NCBI GenBank assembly: GCA_963763365.1
Contig: CAVXOE010000018.1
Coordinates: forward strand, 62,001 to 126,000
Source of the DNA: VAZQ01 sp963763365
GTDB taxonomy: Bacteria; Pseudomonadota; Alphaproteobacteria; Rhizobiales; Xanthobacteraceae
Reading direction: 5' to 3'
DNA length: 64,000 nt
The notes beneath the pieces are model-generated. The model had not been told where the DNA came from and searched no databases. It worked only from the letters and a program-made list of their open reading frames with translations. Numbering within the stretch: position 1 is the first letter of the stretch; each line of letters begins with the position of its first letter. A program made the position numbers and the translations under genes. Positions 28,001 to 36,803 of the stretch are shown here, in pieces.

Positions 28001-28660
28001 CTCGGGCTGGCGGCCGAGTGGTTCGAGCGCGCCGCCAAGCAGGGATCGGCGCCGGCGCAATTCCGTCTCGGCGGCCTCTATGAAAAGGGGCTCGGCGTGA
28101 AGAAGAACCTCGACTTGGCGCGCCGCCTCTACATCCAGGCGGGTGAAGCGGGCAATGCCAAGGCGCTGCACAACCTGGCAGTGCTCTACGCCGAAGGCAT
28201 GGACGGCAAGCCCGATTACCAGTCCGCGGCGCAATGGTTCCGCAAGGCCGCCGCCTACGGGATGTCGGATAGCCTTTACAACCTGGGCGTCCTCTACGCT
28301 CGCGGCGTCGGGGTGGAACAAAACCTCGCCGAGGCCTACCGCTGGTTCGCGCTCGCTGCCCGCGAAGGCGACAAGGAATCGGAGAAGAAGCGCGACGATC
28401 TGGCGTCCCGCCTTGACCCGCAATCGCTGCAGAATGCGCGGGCGGTGATCGACGGCTTCAAGCCCGAGGCGCAACCCGAGGCGGCCGTTACGGTCAAAAC
28501 TCCGTCAGGTGGCTGGGACGCGCCGACCGTTTCGGCTCCCCCCGCCGCGCCCACCGCACCGACCACGCCGCCGGCGAGCAAGCGCCGGTCCTCGAGTTCG
28601 GGCCCGAAGATGGAAGCCCAGATGAGGTTCGACCTGTCGACCCCGCGTCCCGGGTTCTAG
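25034..28660 (+). CDS. podJ: PodJ-like polar localisation factor with coiled coils and Sel1 repeats
   Basis: 1208 residues. The N-terminus RRQARETAREAARRSGMSVGQWLDSVI is the conserved start of alphaproteobacterial PodJ-type proteins. Residues ~130-620 are long coiled coil built of repeated L..L.G.I..L units. A Pro/Ala-rich linker leads to a single membrane segment near residue 804, then a periplasmic Pro-rich stretch and about four Sel1-like repeats (~966-1125). In Caulobacter, PodJ organises pole development and recruits division and pilus factors. The start at 25034 excludes an unlikely upstream extension. A hairpin follows the stop directly. Confidence 0.85.
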   Translation: MKSDVRWQVRGVRRQARETAREAARRSGMSVGQWLDSVITDTAIDEGVAPEQHDTPEQHAAPPARHSAPHDFDPNYIERAEELRRMRGNLPPGPARWTSDRTEDARSPRPQHCVESPTRAYQPAPVLPAVDEGFAEVKDRLDHLTQQLESISRPQSAMPQPASGQDEAARQFAEVISKLDHKLDQLITDNNSSKREIEQRMHGVKRAFADLDPESNRTRLPATPATPLDQALLEIADRQRTLDDPQSAAAETAAEAPPGPAASPLPSDALPRAFTQEFSGLEQQLRQINSQIETLNRPCGLDKAVDTLRDDLAEIGVMLQDAMPRKAVEALEGEMRKLADRIDQTRQTGADATALTGLENGLAEVRDALRSLTPAESLAGLGEAIKALSQKVELIAGNSQDPAALKQLEGAIVAMRGIVTHVASNDALANLAEEVRGLSIKVDQATSSSGDSEMLVMLERRIGTLADALEARNQNGQDVPRELETVVAGLINKIENIQVGGRDQTALAHLEGRIATLVEKLDASDHRLNHLEAIERGLAELLIHLEHQRLPNAVRAAGGEPAPEVDALLRDVTGLKQMERRTQDSLESVHGALEDVVGRLATIETDFRDKIDHAVNTALASTPVAPPSGPAMAATVAPAAVALRAPVASALSEPAPQPKPTRSVAVQAAVPHAAAPALPPTAEPFSPAPEPIEFAPEPPRPNPALPVAAERRPIDPNLPPDHPLEPGAVRGRSPADRIAASEAALGTVKPPVIPDPAGKSNFIAAARRAAQAAASEPPARTGARATDKAARVARPSKFLAPLRKHARALIIGFSVLAIVLGSLNIVKNWLSSHEEEPATSTTSTQAEPKAVEPAPAPRAATEAPATPVKPAADRQSSLLPTPSFPPPSGTLAPREVTGSIEPTAAVPAAPAPAAPTAAPAPVATSAPSPAPAANARPSGPAPSTSAANEGEKLPTGITGALRAAAAKGDAAAQFEVAMRFVDGRGVPQNLGLAAEWFERAAKQGSAPAQFRLGGLYEKGLGVKKNLDLARRLYIQAGEAGNAKALHNLAVLYAEGMDGKPDYQSAAQWFRKAAAYGMSDSLYNLGVLYARGVGVEQNLAEAYRWFALAAREGDKESEKKRDDLASRLDPQSLQNARAVIDGFKPEAQPEAAVTVKTPSGGWDAPTVSAPPAAPTAPTTPPASKRRSSSSGPKMEAQMRFDLSTPRPGF

Positions 28661-28680
28661 CTGCGGCGTCCGACCGCAGC
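28660..28680 (+). terminator. Hairpin at podJ 3' end
   Basis: GCTGCGG, 7-base loop, CCGCAGC, beginning at the last base of the podJ stop codon. No strong T-run follows, so terminator strength is uncertain. The next 280 bp carry no convincing gene. Confidence 0.45.
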
Positions 28681-28964
28681 CTTGCACAATAAAAATCTCC
28701 ATGAGGCGTGCCTGCCGCCGCGAACGGCGATAGAGTGCCGCCACCTGCCGCTTGAGTCCCGTGCCTGAATTCGCGGGGCGTCGTGCCGGCGACGCCTCAA
28801 CATGAATCTGCAAAGGTCAGCCCACCGGCTCCTCTTGCGATTTCGTAGAAGGCCATTTCGGTCCGCGCCCCGCGAAGCCGGTCGAGACCCGTTCACCATT
28901 CCCGCATGGCGGAGACCTCCGTCGCGCGGGAGCCGCCACGTCAAGAACCGACGGAACAGCGTCC

Positions 28965-29891
28965 GTGCAGATCTACCTCCCGATCGCCGACCTGCCGGTC
29001 AATGTCTTCGTCATCCTGGCGATCGGTTTCGCGGTGGGGGTGATCTCCGGCATGTTCGGCATCGGCGGCGGCTTCCTGATGACGCCGCTGTTGATTTTCC
29101 TCGGCGTATCGCCGGCGGTTTCCGTCGCGACCGTCTCGAGCCATATCGCCGCTTCCTCGATGTCCGGCGCGATCAGCTACTGGCGGCGCAAATCGCTCGA
29201 CCTTGCGCTGGCCTGCATGCTGCTTGCCGGCGGCATCATCGGTACCGCCTTCGGCGTCTGGCTGTTCACCGCACTGCGGGCGGTGGGGCAGCTCGACATC
29301 ACGATCGGCCTCTCGTACGTGGTCCTCCTCAGCGTCGTCGGCGCATTGATGGTCGCCGAGAGCGTGCGCGCGATCATGCGGGTGCGGCAGGGCAAACCGG
29401 TCGAGTTGCGCCGCCCCGGCAGCCATACCTGGGTCCACGGCCTGCCGTTCAAGCTGCGCTTCAAGCGATCGCACATCTACGTCTCGGCCATCCCGGTGTG
29501 GGTGATTGGCTTCGCCATCGGCTTTATCGGCGCCGTCATGGGCGTCGGTGGCGGCTTCCTGCTGGTGCCGCTGTTGATCTACGTCCTGCGCGTGCCGACC
29601 GCGACCGTGATCGGCACCTCGATGGTGCTCACACTGGTGACGGCGGCGGCCGCGACCGTCATGCATTCGGCGACCAATCACCTCGTGGACGCGGTGCTGG
29701 CGCTGGTGCTGATGGTCGGCGGCGTCACCGGCGCGACGTTCGGCGCGCGAGCCGGACAGCGGATGCGGGGCGAGCGGCTGCGGCTGCTGCTCGGTCTGCT
29801 GGTGCTCGCGGTCGGCATCCGGTTCGCGTATCAACTGGTGGTGCAGCCGGAGAATCTCTATTCCATCCGGTCGATGGAGGGCGGCATATGA
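28965..29891 (+). CDS. TauE/SafE-family membrane permease
   Basis: 308 residues with about eight hydrophobic segments. The duplicated GxFGIGGGFLMTPLLIFLG and VMGVGGGFLLVPLLIY motifs are the two signature loops of the TauE/SafE (DUF81) family, which exports sulfite, sulfoacetate or related small anions. The start codon is GTG at 28965; a clear ribosome site is lacking, so it could vary by a few codons. The stop overlaps the ATG of the TIGR02186 gene (ATGA), a pairing often seen in rhizobia. Substrate unknown. Confidence 0.88.
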   Translation: MQIYLPIADLPVNVFVILAIGFAVGVISGMFGIGGGFLMTPLLIFLGVSPAVSVATVSSHIAASSMSGAISYWRRKSLDLALACMLLAGGIIGTAFGVWLFTALRAVGQLDITIGLSYVVLLSVVGALMVAESVRAIMRVRQGKPVELRRPGSHTWVHGLPFKLRFKRSHIYVSAIPVWVIGFAIGFIGAVMGVGGGFLLVPLLIYVLRVPTATVIGTSMVLTLVTAAAATVMHSATNHLVDAVLALVLMVGGVTGATFGARAGQRMRGERLRLLLGLLVLAVGIRFAYQLVVQPENLYSIRSMEGGI

Positions 29892-30688
29892 CGGCGCGCT
29901 CCCCCACGGCCGTTGCCACGGTCGCGCTCTTCGCCACGGCAGCCATGCTGATCGGGCATGCGAATCCCGCCGCGGCCGAACGGCTGGTCGCCTCGCTCTC
30001 CAATCACCGCGTGATGGTGACGTCGAACTTCACTGGCGAGGAAGTCGTGCTGTTCGGCGGCATCGAGCAGGATGCGAATTCGCGTCCGCGCCGTGGTGGC
30101 TACGACATCCTCGTGACCGTGACCGGCCCGCGGCAGACGCTGGTCACCTTCCGCAAGTCGCGCGTGCTCGGCATCTGGGTCAACACCGACTCGCGCGTGT
30201 TCGAGAATGCGCCGGCCTATCTGGCGGTGCTGAGCAACCGGTCGCTCGACGCCATTGCCAGCGCCGAGACGCTGCAACGGCTGCAGCTTGGCCTCGACTA
30301 CTTCCCGCTGCCCCAGCGCAACGATGGCGCCCCCGCCGACGCGACCACCGACGAGTCGTTCCGCGCGGCGTTCCTGAAGATCAGAAGCGATCTCAAGCTC
30401 TATCGCGAAGTGTCGAACGGGGTCACATTCCTGACGCCCGCGCTGTTCCGCGCCTCGATCCCGCTGCCGGCGGCGGTGCCGGTCGGCAACTACGAGGTCG
30501 ACGTGCGGCTGTTCGCCGACGGCGCATCGATCGCGCGCACGCCCACCGCGCTGGAAGTCTACAAGGCCGGTTTCGAGCAGGTGGTCAGCAACGCCGCCCG
30601 CTATCACGGCACGCTCTATGGCCTCGCGACCGCAATGATGGCGTTCGGTACTGGCTGGTTCGCCAGCATCGTGTTCCGCCGGGATTGA
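29888..30688 (+). CDS. TIGR02186-family membrane-anchored protein
   Basis: 266 residues. A signal-like hydrophobic N-terminus ending in AAAE is followed by a beta-rich extracytoplasmic region (SNHRVMVTSNFTGEEVVLFGGIE, YDILVTVTGPR, RKSRVLGIWVN) and a C-terminal membrane helix with a short basic tail. This is the architecture of the TIGR02186 family of unknown function, which is usually encoded with a TauE-type permease as here. Translational coupling with the permease suggests a complex, perhaps as an export accessory. Confidence 0.85.
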   Translation: MTARSPTAVATVALFATAAMLIGHANPAAAERLVASLSNHRVMVTSNFTGEEVVLFGGIEQDANSRPRRGGYDILVTVTGPRQTLVTFRKSRVLGIWVNTDSRVFENAPAYLAVLSNRSLDAIASAETLQRLQLGLDYFPLPQRNDGAPADATTDESFRAAFLKIRSDLKLYREVSNGVTFLTPALFRASIPLPAAVPVGNYEVDVRLFADGASIARTPTALEVYKAGFEQVVSNAARYHGTLYGLATAMMAFGTGWFASIVFRRD

Positions 30689-31456
30689 TCAGTCTTTCAG
30701 GCAGTGCGTCGCCGCGAAGGCGTAGATGCGCGATTCGCCCAGCATATGCGCCGTGAAGGTCGGCGTGCCGAAAATGTCGGCGAAGGCGCGGTCGCGGACA
30801 TTGAGTCCGCCCGCGTAGGCGCCGAAAGCCGGCAGCACGATGCGCTTGCGGTCGCTGGCGAAGCAGCGCCGCCGCACCGTGCGCCCGCGCCCGCTCACGC
30901 GCGCCATGGGATGCAGGTGGCCGGCGACCTCACCTGTGGCTTCACCGGGCTGCGGCTCGTGCCGGAACATCAGCGCGCCGATTGCCAGCGTCGCCGCATA
31001 ACTGCCGCCCACCTGGTCGGAAGGATTGGGATCATGATTGCCGGCGACCCAGAGCCAGTCGCGGCCGCGCTGCAACTCGAAGAGAGCCGCACGATCGCCC
31101 TCGGTGAGACGCATGGGGCCCTCACCGTCATGGAAACTGTCGCCAAGCGCGATCACGGCACGTGGCGCGTAGCGCGCGACGAGCCGCGCAAGCCGAGCCA
31201 AGCTCGCGGCCGTGTCGTAGGGCGGCAGCAGCACGCCGCGGGCGGCGTAGCTTGAGCCTTTTTCCAGGTGCAGGTCGGCGACAATGAGCGCTTTCTCCTC
31301 CGGCCAGAAGAGCGCGCCGGCGCAGTCGGCGACCAGCCTGACGCCGGCGATGTAAATCTCCATCGCCTGCTCGGTCGCATCGGCGCCATTCGCGCGCGGA
31401 GCCGAGGCCGCCCGGGCTTGCGGCAAGCTCTCGTCGCTTTGAGCCAGATCGCTCAC
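30689..31456 (-). CDS. pdeM: Ligase-associated DNA damage response endonuclease PdeM
   Basis: 255-residue metallophosphoesterase. The metal-binding blocks are DLHLEKG, GDSFHDG, GNHD and GHLHP. PdeM is the Mn2+-dependent nuclease/phosphodiesterase of the ligase-Exo-Lhr-PdeM repair set. The GTG start at 31456 overlaps the Lhr stop (GTGA), and this coupling confirms the pairing. The first ~30 residues are low complexity and the fold proper begins at MEIYIAGVRLVAD, so a downstream start at residue 32 is a possible alternative. Confidence 0.93.
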   Translation of the reverse strand: MSDLAQSDESLPQARAASAPRANGADATEQAMEIYIAGVRLVADCAGALFWPEEKALIVADLHLEKGSSYAARGVLLPPYDTAASLARLARLVARYAPRAVIALGDSFHDGEGPMRLTEGDRAALFELQRGRDWLWVAGNHDPNPSDQVGGSYAATLAIGALMFRHEPQPGEATGEVAGHLHPMARVSGRGRTVRRRCFASDRKRIVLPAFGAYAGGLNVRDRAFADIFGTPTFTAHMLGESRIYAFAATHCLKD

Positions 31457-34185
31457 TGCATCGCCTCTTTCACCAGTTCCGCCTCGGCCTCCGCCAGCAG
31501 CCCCTCGGACGCCTCGCCGTAAACGGATTCGCGGCCGATCTCCAGCATCACCGGCACCGCCAGCGGCGAGAGGTGGTCGAGCGCCTTATGCACGATCCGG
31601 CCCCGGATCCTGGCCAGCATCTCGCCCAATCGGCGGATGTCAAGCAAGCCCGTCGCAGCGTCGGCGCGGGCCGCCCGCAGCAGAATATGGTCACCCTGAT
31701 GCTTGCGGAGCACATCATAGACCAGATCGGTCGAGATCGTGACCTCGCGGCGGGACTTTTCCTTGCCGGGGAAGCGCCGTTCGATCAGCCCGGCGATGAT
31801 CGCGCAAGTCCGGAAAGTGCGCTTCATCAGCGCGGATTCGGCCAGCCAGGCCTCCAGATCGTCGCCCAGCATGTCCTGGTCGAACAGCGTGTCGAGCGAA
31901 AGCTCGCCGCGCGCGATCTTCTGCGCCACGTTGCCGAGCCCCCAGACCGCGAGCGCGTATTCGTTGGCAACGAAGCCGAGCGGCTTGAGCCGCGCCCGTT
32001 CGAGCCGGCGCGTGAGCAGCATGCCTAAAGTCTGGTGCGCCAGCCTTCCTTCAAACGGGTAGCAGACGAGATAGTGCTTGTCGGCGCGTGGAAATGTCTC
32101 GACCAGCAGCTCGCTAGGGCCGGGGACGCGCGAGCGCCATTCCTGGATTTCGAGCCATTCGCGCACCTGATTGGGCAACGGCCGCCACTCGCGGCGATCG
32201 GAGATGATCTTGCGCACGCGATCGGCGAGATAGGTCGAGAGCGGAAACTTGCCGCCCTCGTAGGCCGGCACCTTGGGGTCTTCGGAGTTGGCGCGCGAGA
32301 CATACACCTCGTCCTGCATCATCGCCTCGTAGCGCAGGACCTCGCCCGCGAACACGAAGGTGTCGCCCGGCGTCAGCATCTCGATGAAATATTCCTCGAC
32401 CTCGCCCAGGATGCGGCCGCCGCGCGGGATCATCTTGGAGGCGCGCGAGCGCACCAGCCGTACCTTCAGCATGTCGGCTTCCACGATCGTGCCGACATTC
32501 ATGCGGTAGCGCTGCGCGATCATCGGATGCGTGATGCGCCAGCGGCCGTCCTTGCCCTGGCGGATCTTGGCGAAGCGCTCGTAGGCTTTCAGCGCGTAAC
32601 CGCCGGTGGCGACGAAATCGAGCACGGCGTCGAAGTCGGCGCGGGCGAGCGACGCATAGGGCGCGGCGCTGGTGACTTCCGCGAAAAGTTCATCGGTCAG
32701 AAACGCCTCGCCGCAGGCCGAACCGAGAATGTGCTGGGCCAGCACGTCGAGCGCACCGATGCGCGCCGCCGGCGTGTCCTGCGCATTCTCGGCGATGGCC
32801 TCGATGGCGGCGGTGCATTCCAGCACCTCGAAGCGGTTGGCCGGGATGAGCACGCCCTTCGAGGGCTCGTCCATGCGATGATTGGCGCGGCCGATGCGCT
32901 GCAGAAGACGCGAAGCGCCCTTCGGCGCGCCGACATTGACGACGAGATCGACGTCGCCCCAGTCGATGCCGAGATCGAGCGAGGAGGTGGCGACCACCGC
33001 GCGCAGCCGGCCGACCGCCATGGCGGCCTCGACCTTGCGGCGCTGCGCGACATCGAGCGAGCCGTGATGCAGCGCGATGGCGAGGCCGTCGTCGTTGATG
33101 CCCCACAGCTCCTGGAAGATGCTTTCGGCCTGGCTTCGGGTGTTGACGAAAACGAGCGTGGTCTTGTGGCTGCTTGATCAGGCCGTAGATTTCGTTGATG
33201 GCGTGATGCGCCGAGTGCCCGGCCCAGGGCAGCCGCTCGGCGGTATCGAGCATACGCACGTCGGGCGCGGCGCCGGCGTCCGCCAGCACAAGGTCGGCGA
33301 GCACGGCGCCACCCGGGCGCTGCGGCACCAGATAGCGGCGCAGATCGTCCGGCACGGCCACCGTCGCCGAGAGGCCGACGCTGGTGACATTCGGGCGCCA
33401 GCGTGAACAGCCGCGCGAGTGCAAGCGAAAGAAGATCGCCGCGCTTGCTGACGACGAGCGAGTGCAACTCATCGAGCACGATGCGCCGCAGCGAGCCGAA
33501 CAAAAACGGTGCATCGGGCGAGGCAAGGATCAACGCAAGCTGCTCGGGCGTGGTGAGCAGAATATGCGGCGGGTCGCGCCGCTGGCGCTGGCGCTTTGAT
33601 GCAGGCGTGTCGCCGGTACGGGTCTCGATGCGGATCGGCAGCGCCATCTCGGCCACCGGCTGCTCGAGGTTGCGCGCGATGTCGACTGCCAGCGCCTTGA
33701 GCGGAGAGATGTAGAGCGTGTGCAGACCGCCCTCGCGGCGGATGTCGCGGCCGGTGGAGATGAGCCGGCGGGGCGGGCGTTGCCCCTGCTTGTGCCGCAA
33801 GCACGGTGCGCTCCCCTCCTCCCGTTCGCGCAGCGAACGGTGGGGAGGGGTCGGGGGTGGGGGGCCTCTCGTCGCGATGAGAATTACCCCCCACCCCTAA
33901 CCCCTCCCCACCGCCATAGCGCGTCGAAGACGCGCGTAAACGCGCTTGAGGCGGGGGGAGGGGAATAGACCGGGAGCGCGGCGCGGCCGCGCTCAACTCA
34001 ACCAGGCTCGGCAGAAATCCCGCCAGCGTCTTGCCGGCACCGGTCGGCGCGATCAGCAATACCGAACGGCCCGCCCGCGCCTTCGCCAGAAGTTCCAACT
34101 GGTGCGCACGCGGCGTCCAGCCGCGCGCCGCAAACCAGCGGGTGAAAGGCTCCGGCAGGAACGGGGTCGGATCGAGGGCATTCAC
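31453..34185 (-). CDS. lhr: Ligase-associated Lhr-type DEXH helicase (three one-base shifts; repeat inserted)
   Basis: DNA/RNA helicase of the Lhr-Core type, partner of the ligase, exonuclease and PdeM. The N-terminus PEPFTRWFAARGW leads to Walker A APTGAGKT, followed after 22 residues by a 52-residue peptide from palindromic repeat D. After it, LHTLYISPLKALAVDIARNL, the DELH box, SATVAVPD, FVNTRSQAESIFQEL and RIGRANHR follow in three successive frames. Shifts lie near 33785, 33394 and 33173; each is repaired by removing one base from a short C-run, and together they return to the original frame. The gene is intact if these are sequence errors. The GTG at 34185 is the preferred start. Confidence 0.85.
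33809..33964. repeat. Composite palindromic repeat, copy D, inside lhr
   Basis: 156 bp with both hairpins and the GGGGTCGGGGGTGGGG / CCCCCCACCCCTAACCCC pair. Read with lhr it encodes PLPPPQARLRASSTRYGGGE to PPTPDPSPPFAARTGGGER (52 residues), the same frame and length as copy E in the ligase gene. It falls between helicase motif I and the HTLYISPLKAL block. Confidence 0.92.
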
Positions 34186-34478
34186 CCCCAAGACCTAATC
34201 CCTGATTGCCGTGCGGTCGAGCACAACGACAGCGTGGATGATCAACTCGCAGCGATGGCCTCGGCTGAACACGATACAATTGACCCGGCGCTGGATTCGC
34301 GCCAACGCGCGGCGTATTCATTAAGTCCTCACAAAGCTGAGAACGCCGCATTGACGCTGTAAACGGTGCGGCTTTGCCCCTGATACACGACCTTGTTAGC
34401 TTGCCGGCCGCACGCGCGGTTGCAATGGCGCATTCGATAGGCGACCCAACCAAAATCACGAGGCTCAAGAGACAACCC

Positions 34479-36287
34479 ATGCAAACGATGAACCGATCTC
34501 TGCTTGTCGCGGCGTTCCTGGCGGCGCCCATTTCGGCATTCGCCCACACCGAACTGGTACGCGAACCGCGCGGCATCGACACGATCGCTCCCGCCGCCTC
34601 CGCGCCAGTGGCGGATTCGCCCGCACAGAAGATCACCATCTACACGGCCAAGACGATTGTGACGCTCGATCCGGGCACCCCGACTGCGCAGGCCGTGGCG
34701 GTGATGAACGGCAAAATCCTCGGTGTCGGCACCCTGGACGAAGTCCGCGGTTGGGTCACCAATCAGGACCTGGATATCGACCGTCGCTTTCAAGACGCCG
34801 TGATCGTCCCGGGCTTCATCGAAGCGCACATGCATCCGCAGATCACCGGCGTGCTTTGGGAGGGCGTGTACGCCGGTCGGTTCGATCGGACCGCGCCCGA
34901 CGGAACTCCGGTCAAGGGATTGGAGACCAAACAGGCTGTCGTCGATCGCCTCCGAGATGCTGCCGCAAAAATGCCGGCCAACGGAGGGTGGCTGATTGCG
35001 TGGGGCTATCAGCCGGAGTTCTACGGCAACTCGCCGCTCACGCGCGCCGATCTTGATCCGATCTCGAATGGTCATCCGATCTTTATCGAAAATCTTTCGA
35101 TGCATATTTACTATGCGAACAGCAAGGCGTTCGAGATCGCGGGAATAACCGACAAGACCGACGTCGTCGGGATCGTCAAGAAGGACGGCAAGCCGACCGG
35201 CGAGATCGAGGAAATCGAGGCGGCGCTCACATTCGTCGCGAAGCTGCCGCCGCTCGACGCCAAGACGTTGGTGAAGGCCACGTGGGACGCCGCCAAACTC
35301 GCGCATCGTACCGGAGTGACCACGTTCGCGGATCTGTCGTTCGGCAGCCTTCCGGGTGGTTACAAGGCCTATCAGACCGTTGCGGCCGATCCCAACTTTC
35401 CGCTCCGGATCGTTCTCAATCCGATCATCCAGGTTTTTCAGCAGGGAGAAATCGCCGCGAAGGGCGGGCTCGATTATCTCACCGAGATGCACAAATCCGA
35501 CACCGATCGTCTCAGCTTCGGCGGCGTCAAATTTGTCGTCGACGGATCGATCCAGGGATACACCGGACTATTCCAGTGGCCCAATTACTACCGGACATTT
35601 GCAAACGGGGTCGCAAACATTTCGCAAGAAGACCTGAGCAAATGGGTCCTTGAAGTGCATAAGCGCGGATTCCAGGCCGTCATCCACGCGAACGCCGACC
35701 AGGCGACCGAAATGGCGCTGATCGCACTGGACGCGGCGCAGCGACAGTATCCGCGGCTCGCGACCCGGCACCGGATCGAGCACAATCAGTTCGTGACGCA
35801 GGACCAGCTTCTGAGAATGAAGCAGCTTGGCACCGCCACGAACCTGTTCGCCAACCACATCTACTTCTGGGGCGACCTGCATTATTCGACCTTTGCCGGA
35901 CCGGATCGGGCGAGGCGCATGAATCCCGCAGGAAGTGCGCAGCGCCTGGGAATTCCCTTCAGCCTGCATTCGGACGCTTCGGTAACGCCAGTAAACCCGC
36001 TGTTTGCAATGTGGGCGGCAACGACGCGCAAGACGATGTCCGGGCGCGTCCTCGGCGAGGGTGAACGCATTTCCATTCCGCAGGCATTGCACGCGGTGAC
36101 GCTCGGCGCGGCCTACCTGCTGATGCAAGACGACAAGAAGGGTTCGATCGAAGCCGGCAAGCTCGCCGATTTCACCATTCTCGACCGCAATCCCCTGGAC
36201 GTCGGTTCGCCCGATGAGCTGAAAGACATCAAGGTGCTCGGCACCGTCATGGGTGGCAAGGCTTTCCCGGCGAGCGTGAACCCGTGA
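34479..36287 (+). CDS. Exported amidohydrolase of the YtcJ-like family
   Basis: About 602 residues with a Sec leader (SLLVAAFLAAPISAFAH). The metal-dependent hydrolase core shows VPGFIEAHMHPQ (metal HxH), VDGSIQGYTG, HANADQA, HRIEHNQFV and LHSDASVTP, ending with GSIEAGKLADFTILD. The family hydrolyses amides, esters or formyl groups; the substrate is unknown and a periplasmic site is implied by the leader. GC content and codon use are slightly lower than in neighbouring genes, and it sits inside the DNA-repair cluster, so it may be a later arrival. The start was chosen at the ATG before MNRSLL. Confidence 0.88.
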   Translation: MQTMNRSLLVAAFLAAPISAFAHTELVREPRGIDTIAPAASAPVADSPAQKITIYTAKTIVTLDPGTPTAQAVAVMNGKILGVGTLDEVRGWVTNQDLDIDRRFQDAVIVPGFIEAHMHPQITGVLWEGVYAGRFDRTAPDGTPVKGLETKQAVVDRLRDAAAKMPANGGWLIAWGYQPEFYGNSPLTRADLDPISNGHPIFIENLSMHIYYANSKAFEIAGITDKTDVVGIVKKDGKPTGEIEEIEAALTFVAKLPPLDAKTLVKATWDAAKLAHRTGVTTFADLSFGSLPGGYKAYQTVAADPNFPLRIVLNPIIQVFQQGEIAAKGGLDYLTEMHKSDTDRLSFGGVKFVVDGSIQGYTGLFQWPNYYRTFANGVANISQEDLSKWVLEVHKRGFQAVIHANADQATEMALIALDAAQRQYPRLATRHRIEHNQFVTQDQLLRMKQLGTATNLFANHIYFWGDLHYSTFAGPDRARRMNPAGSAQRLGIPFSLHSDASVTPVNPLFAMWAATTRKTMSGRVLGEGERISIPQALHAVTLGAAYLLMQDDKKGSIEAGKLADFTILDRNPLDVGSPDELKDIKVLGTVMGGKAFPASVNP

Positions 36288-36362
36288 AGCAAGCCGCGCC
36301 GGTTGACGAGTTGGGTAGCCGCTGACGAGTCAGGATTTGTGCAGTTGTTATGCTTCCATGGT

Positions 36363-36752
36363 CTATATCAACGCGAGCAGAATGAGCCCGATGCCGAGCA
36401 CCGAGACGCCCCACGCCACGGTTCGAATAAACGTGACGCCATAGGCATAGAGCGGCAGGTACGCCACGCGGCCCCAGAAATAGAGCTGCACCCCGATCTG
36501 GGTCAGGGTTCCGCTGCGCCCGGCAACCTGCGTCGCCAGAACGGCAGCCGCGAACAGCGGAAAAGTTTCGCTGAAATTGCGCAGAGCGCGCTGCAGCCGG
36601 CCGGCCATGCGGTCGAGCGGAAGCTGCGTTTCGTCACGCGGACCGAGGTTCCAATCGAGACCGTATTGCCGCGTCGTCGCGTTCGCGCTGAGAATGATGT
36701 GAACGAAACCGAGCAGGATGCTCAGTCCCAGCATTCGCAATTCGATGGTCAT
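36363..36752 (-). CDS. MAPEG-family membrane protein
   Basis: 129 residues with four predicted membrane helices. The pattern ELRMLGLSILLGFVHII, the charged loop RDETQLPLDRMAGRLQRALRNFSETFPLFAAAVL and the YFWGRVAYLPLYAYGV segment define the MAPEG superfamily (microsomal GST-like). Bacterial members are mostly uncharacterised and may use glutathione. The start at 36752 follows GGAGG on the coding strand. It is divergent from the exonuclease gene 51 bp away. Confidence 0.87.
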   Translation of the reverse strand: MTIELRMLGLSILLGFVHIILSANATTRQYGLDWNLGPRDETQLPLDRMAGRLQRALRNFSETFPLFAAAVLATQVAGRSGTLTQIGVQLYFWGRVAYLPLYAYGVTFIRTVAWGVSVLGIGLILLALI

Positions 36753-36803
36753 ATCGTCCTCCGTCGGGCTCGCGCCGGGCGAACCGAAGCCTATCTTAGG
36801 CAA

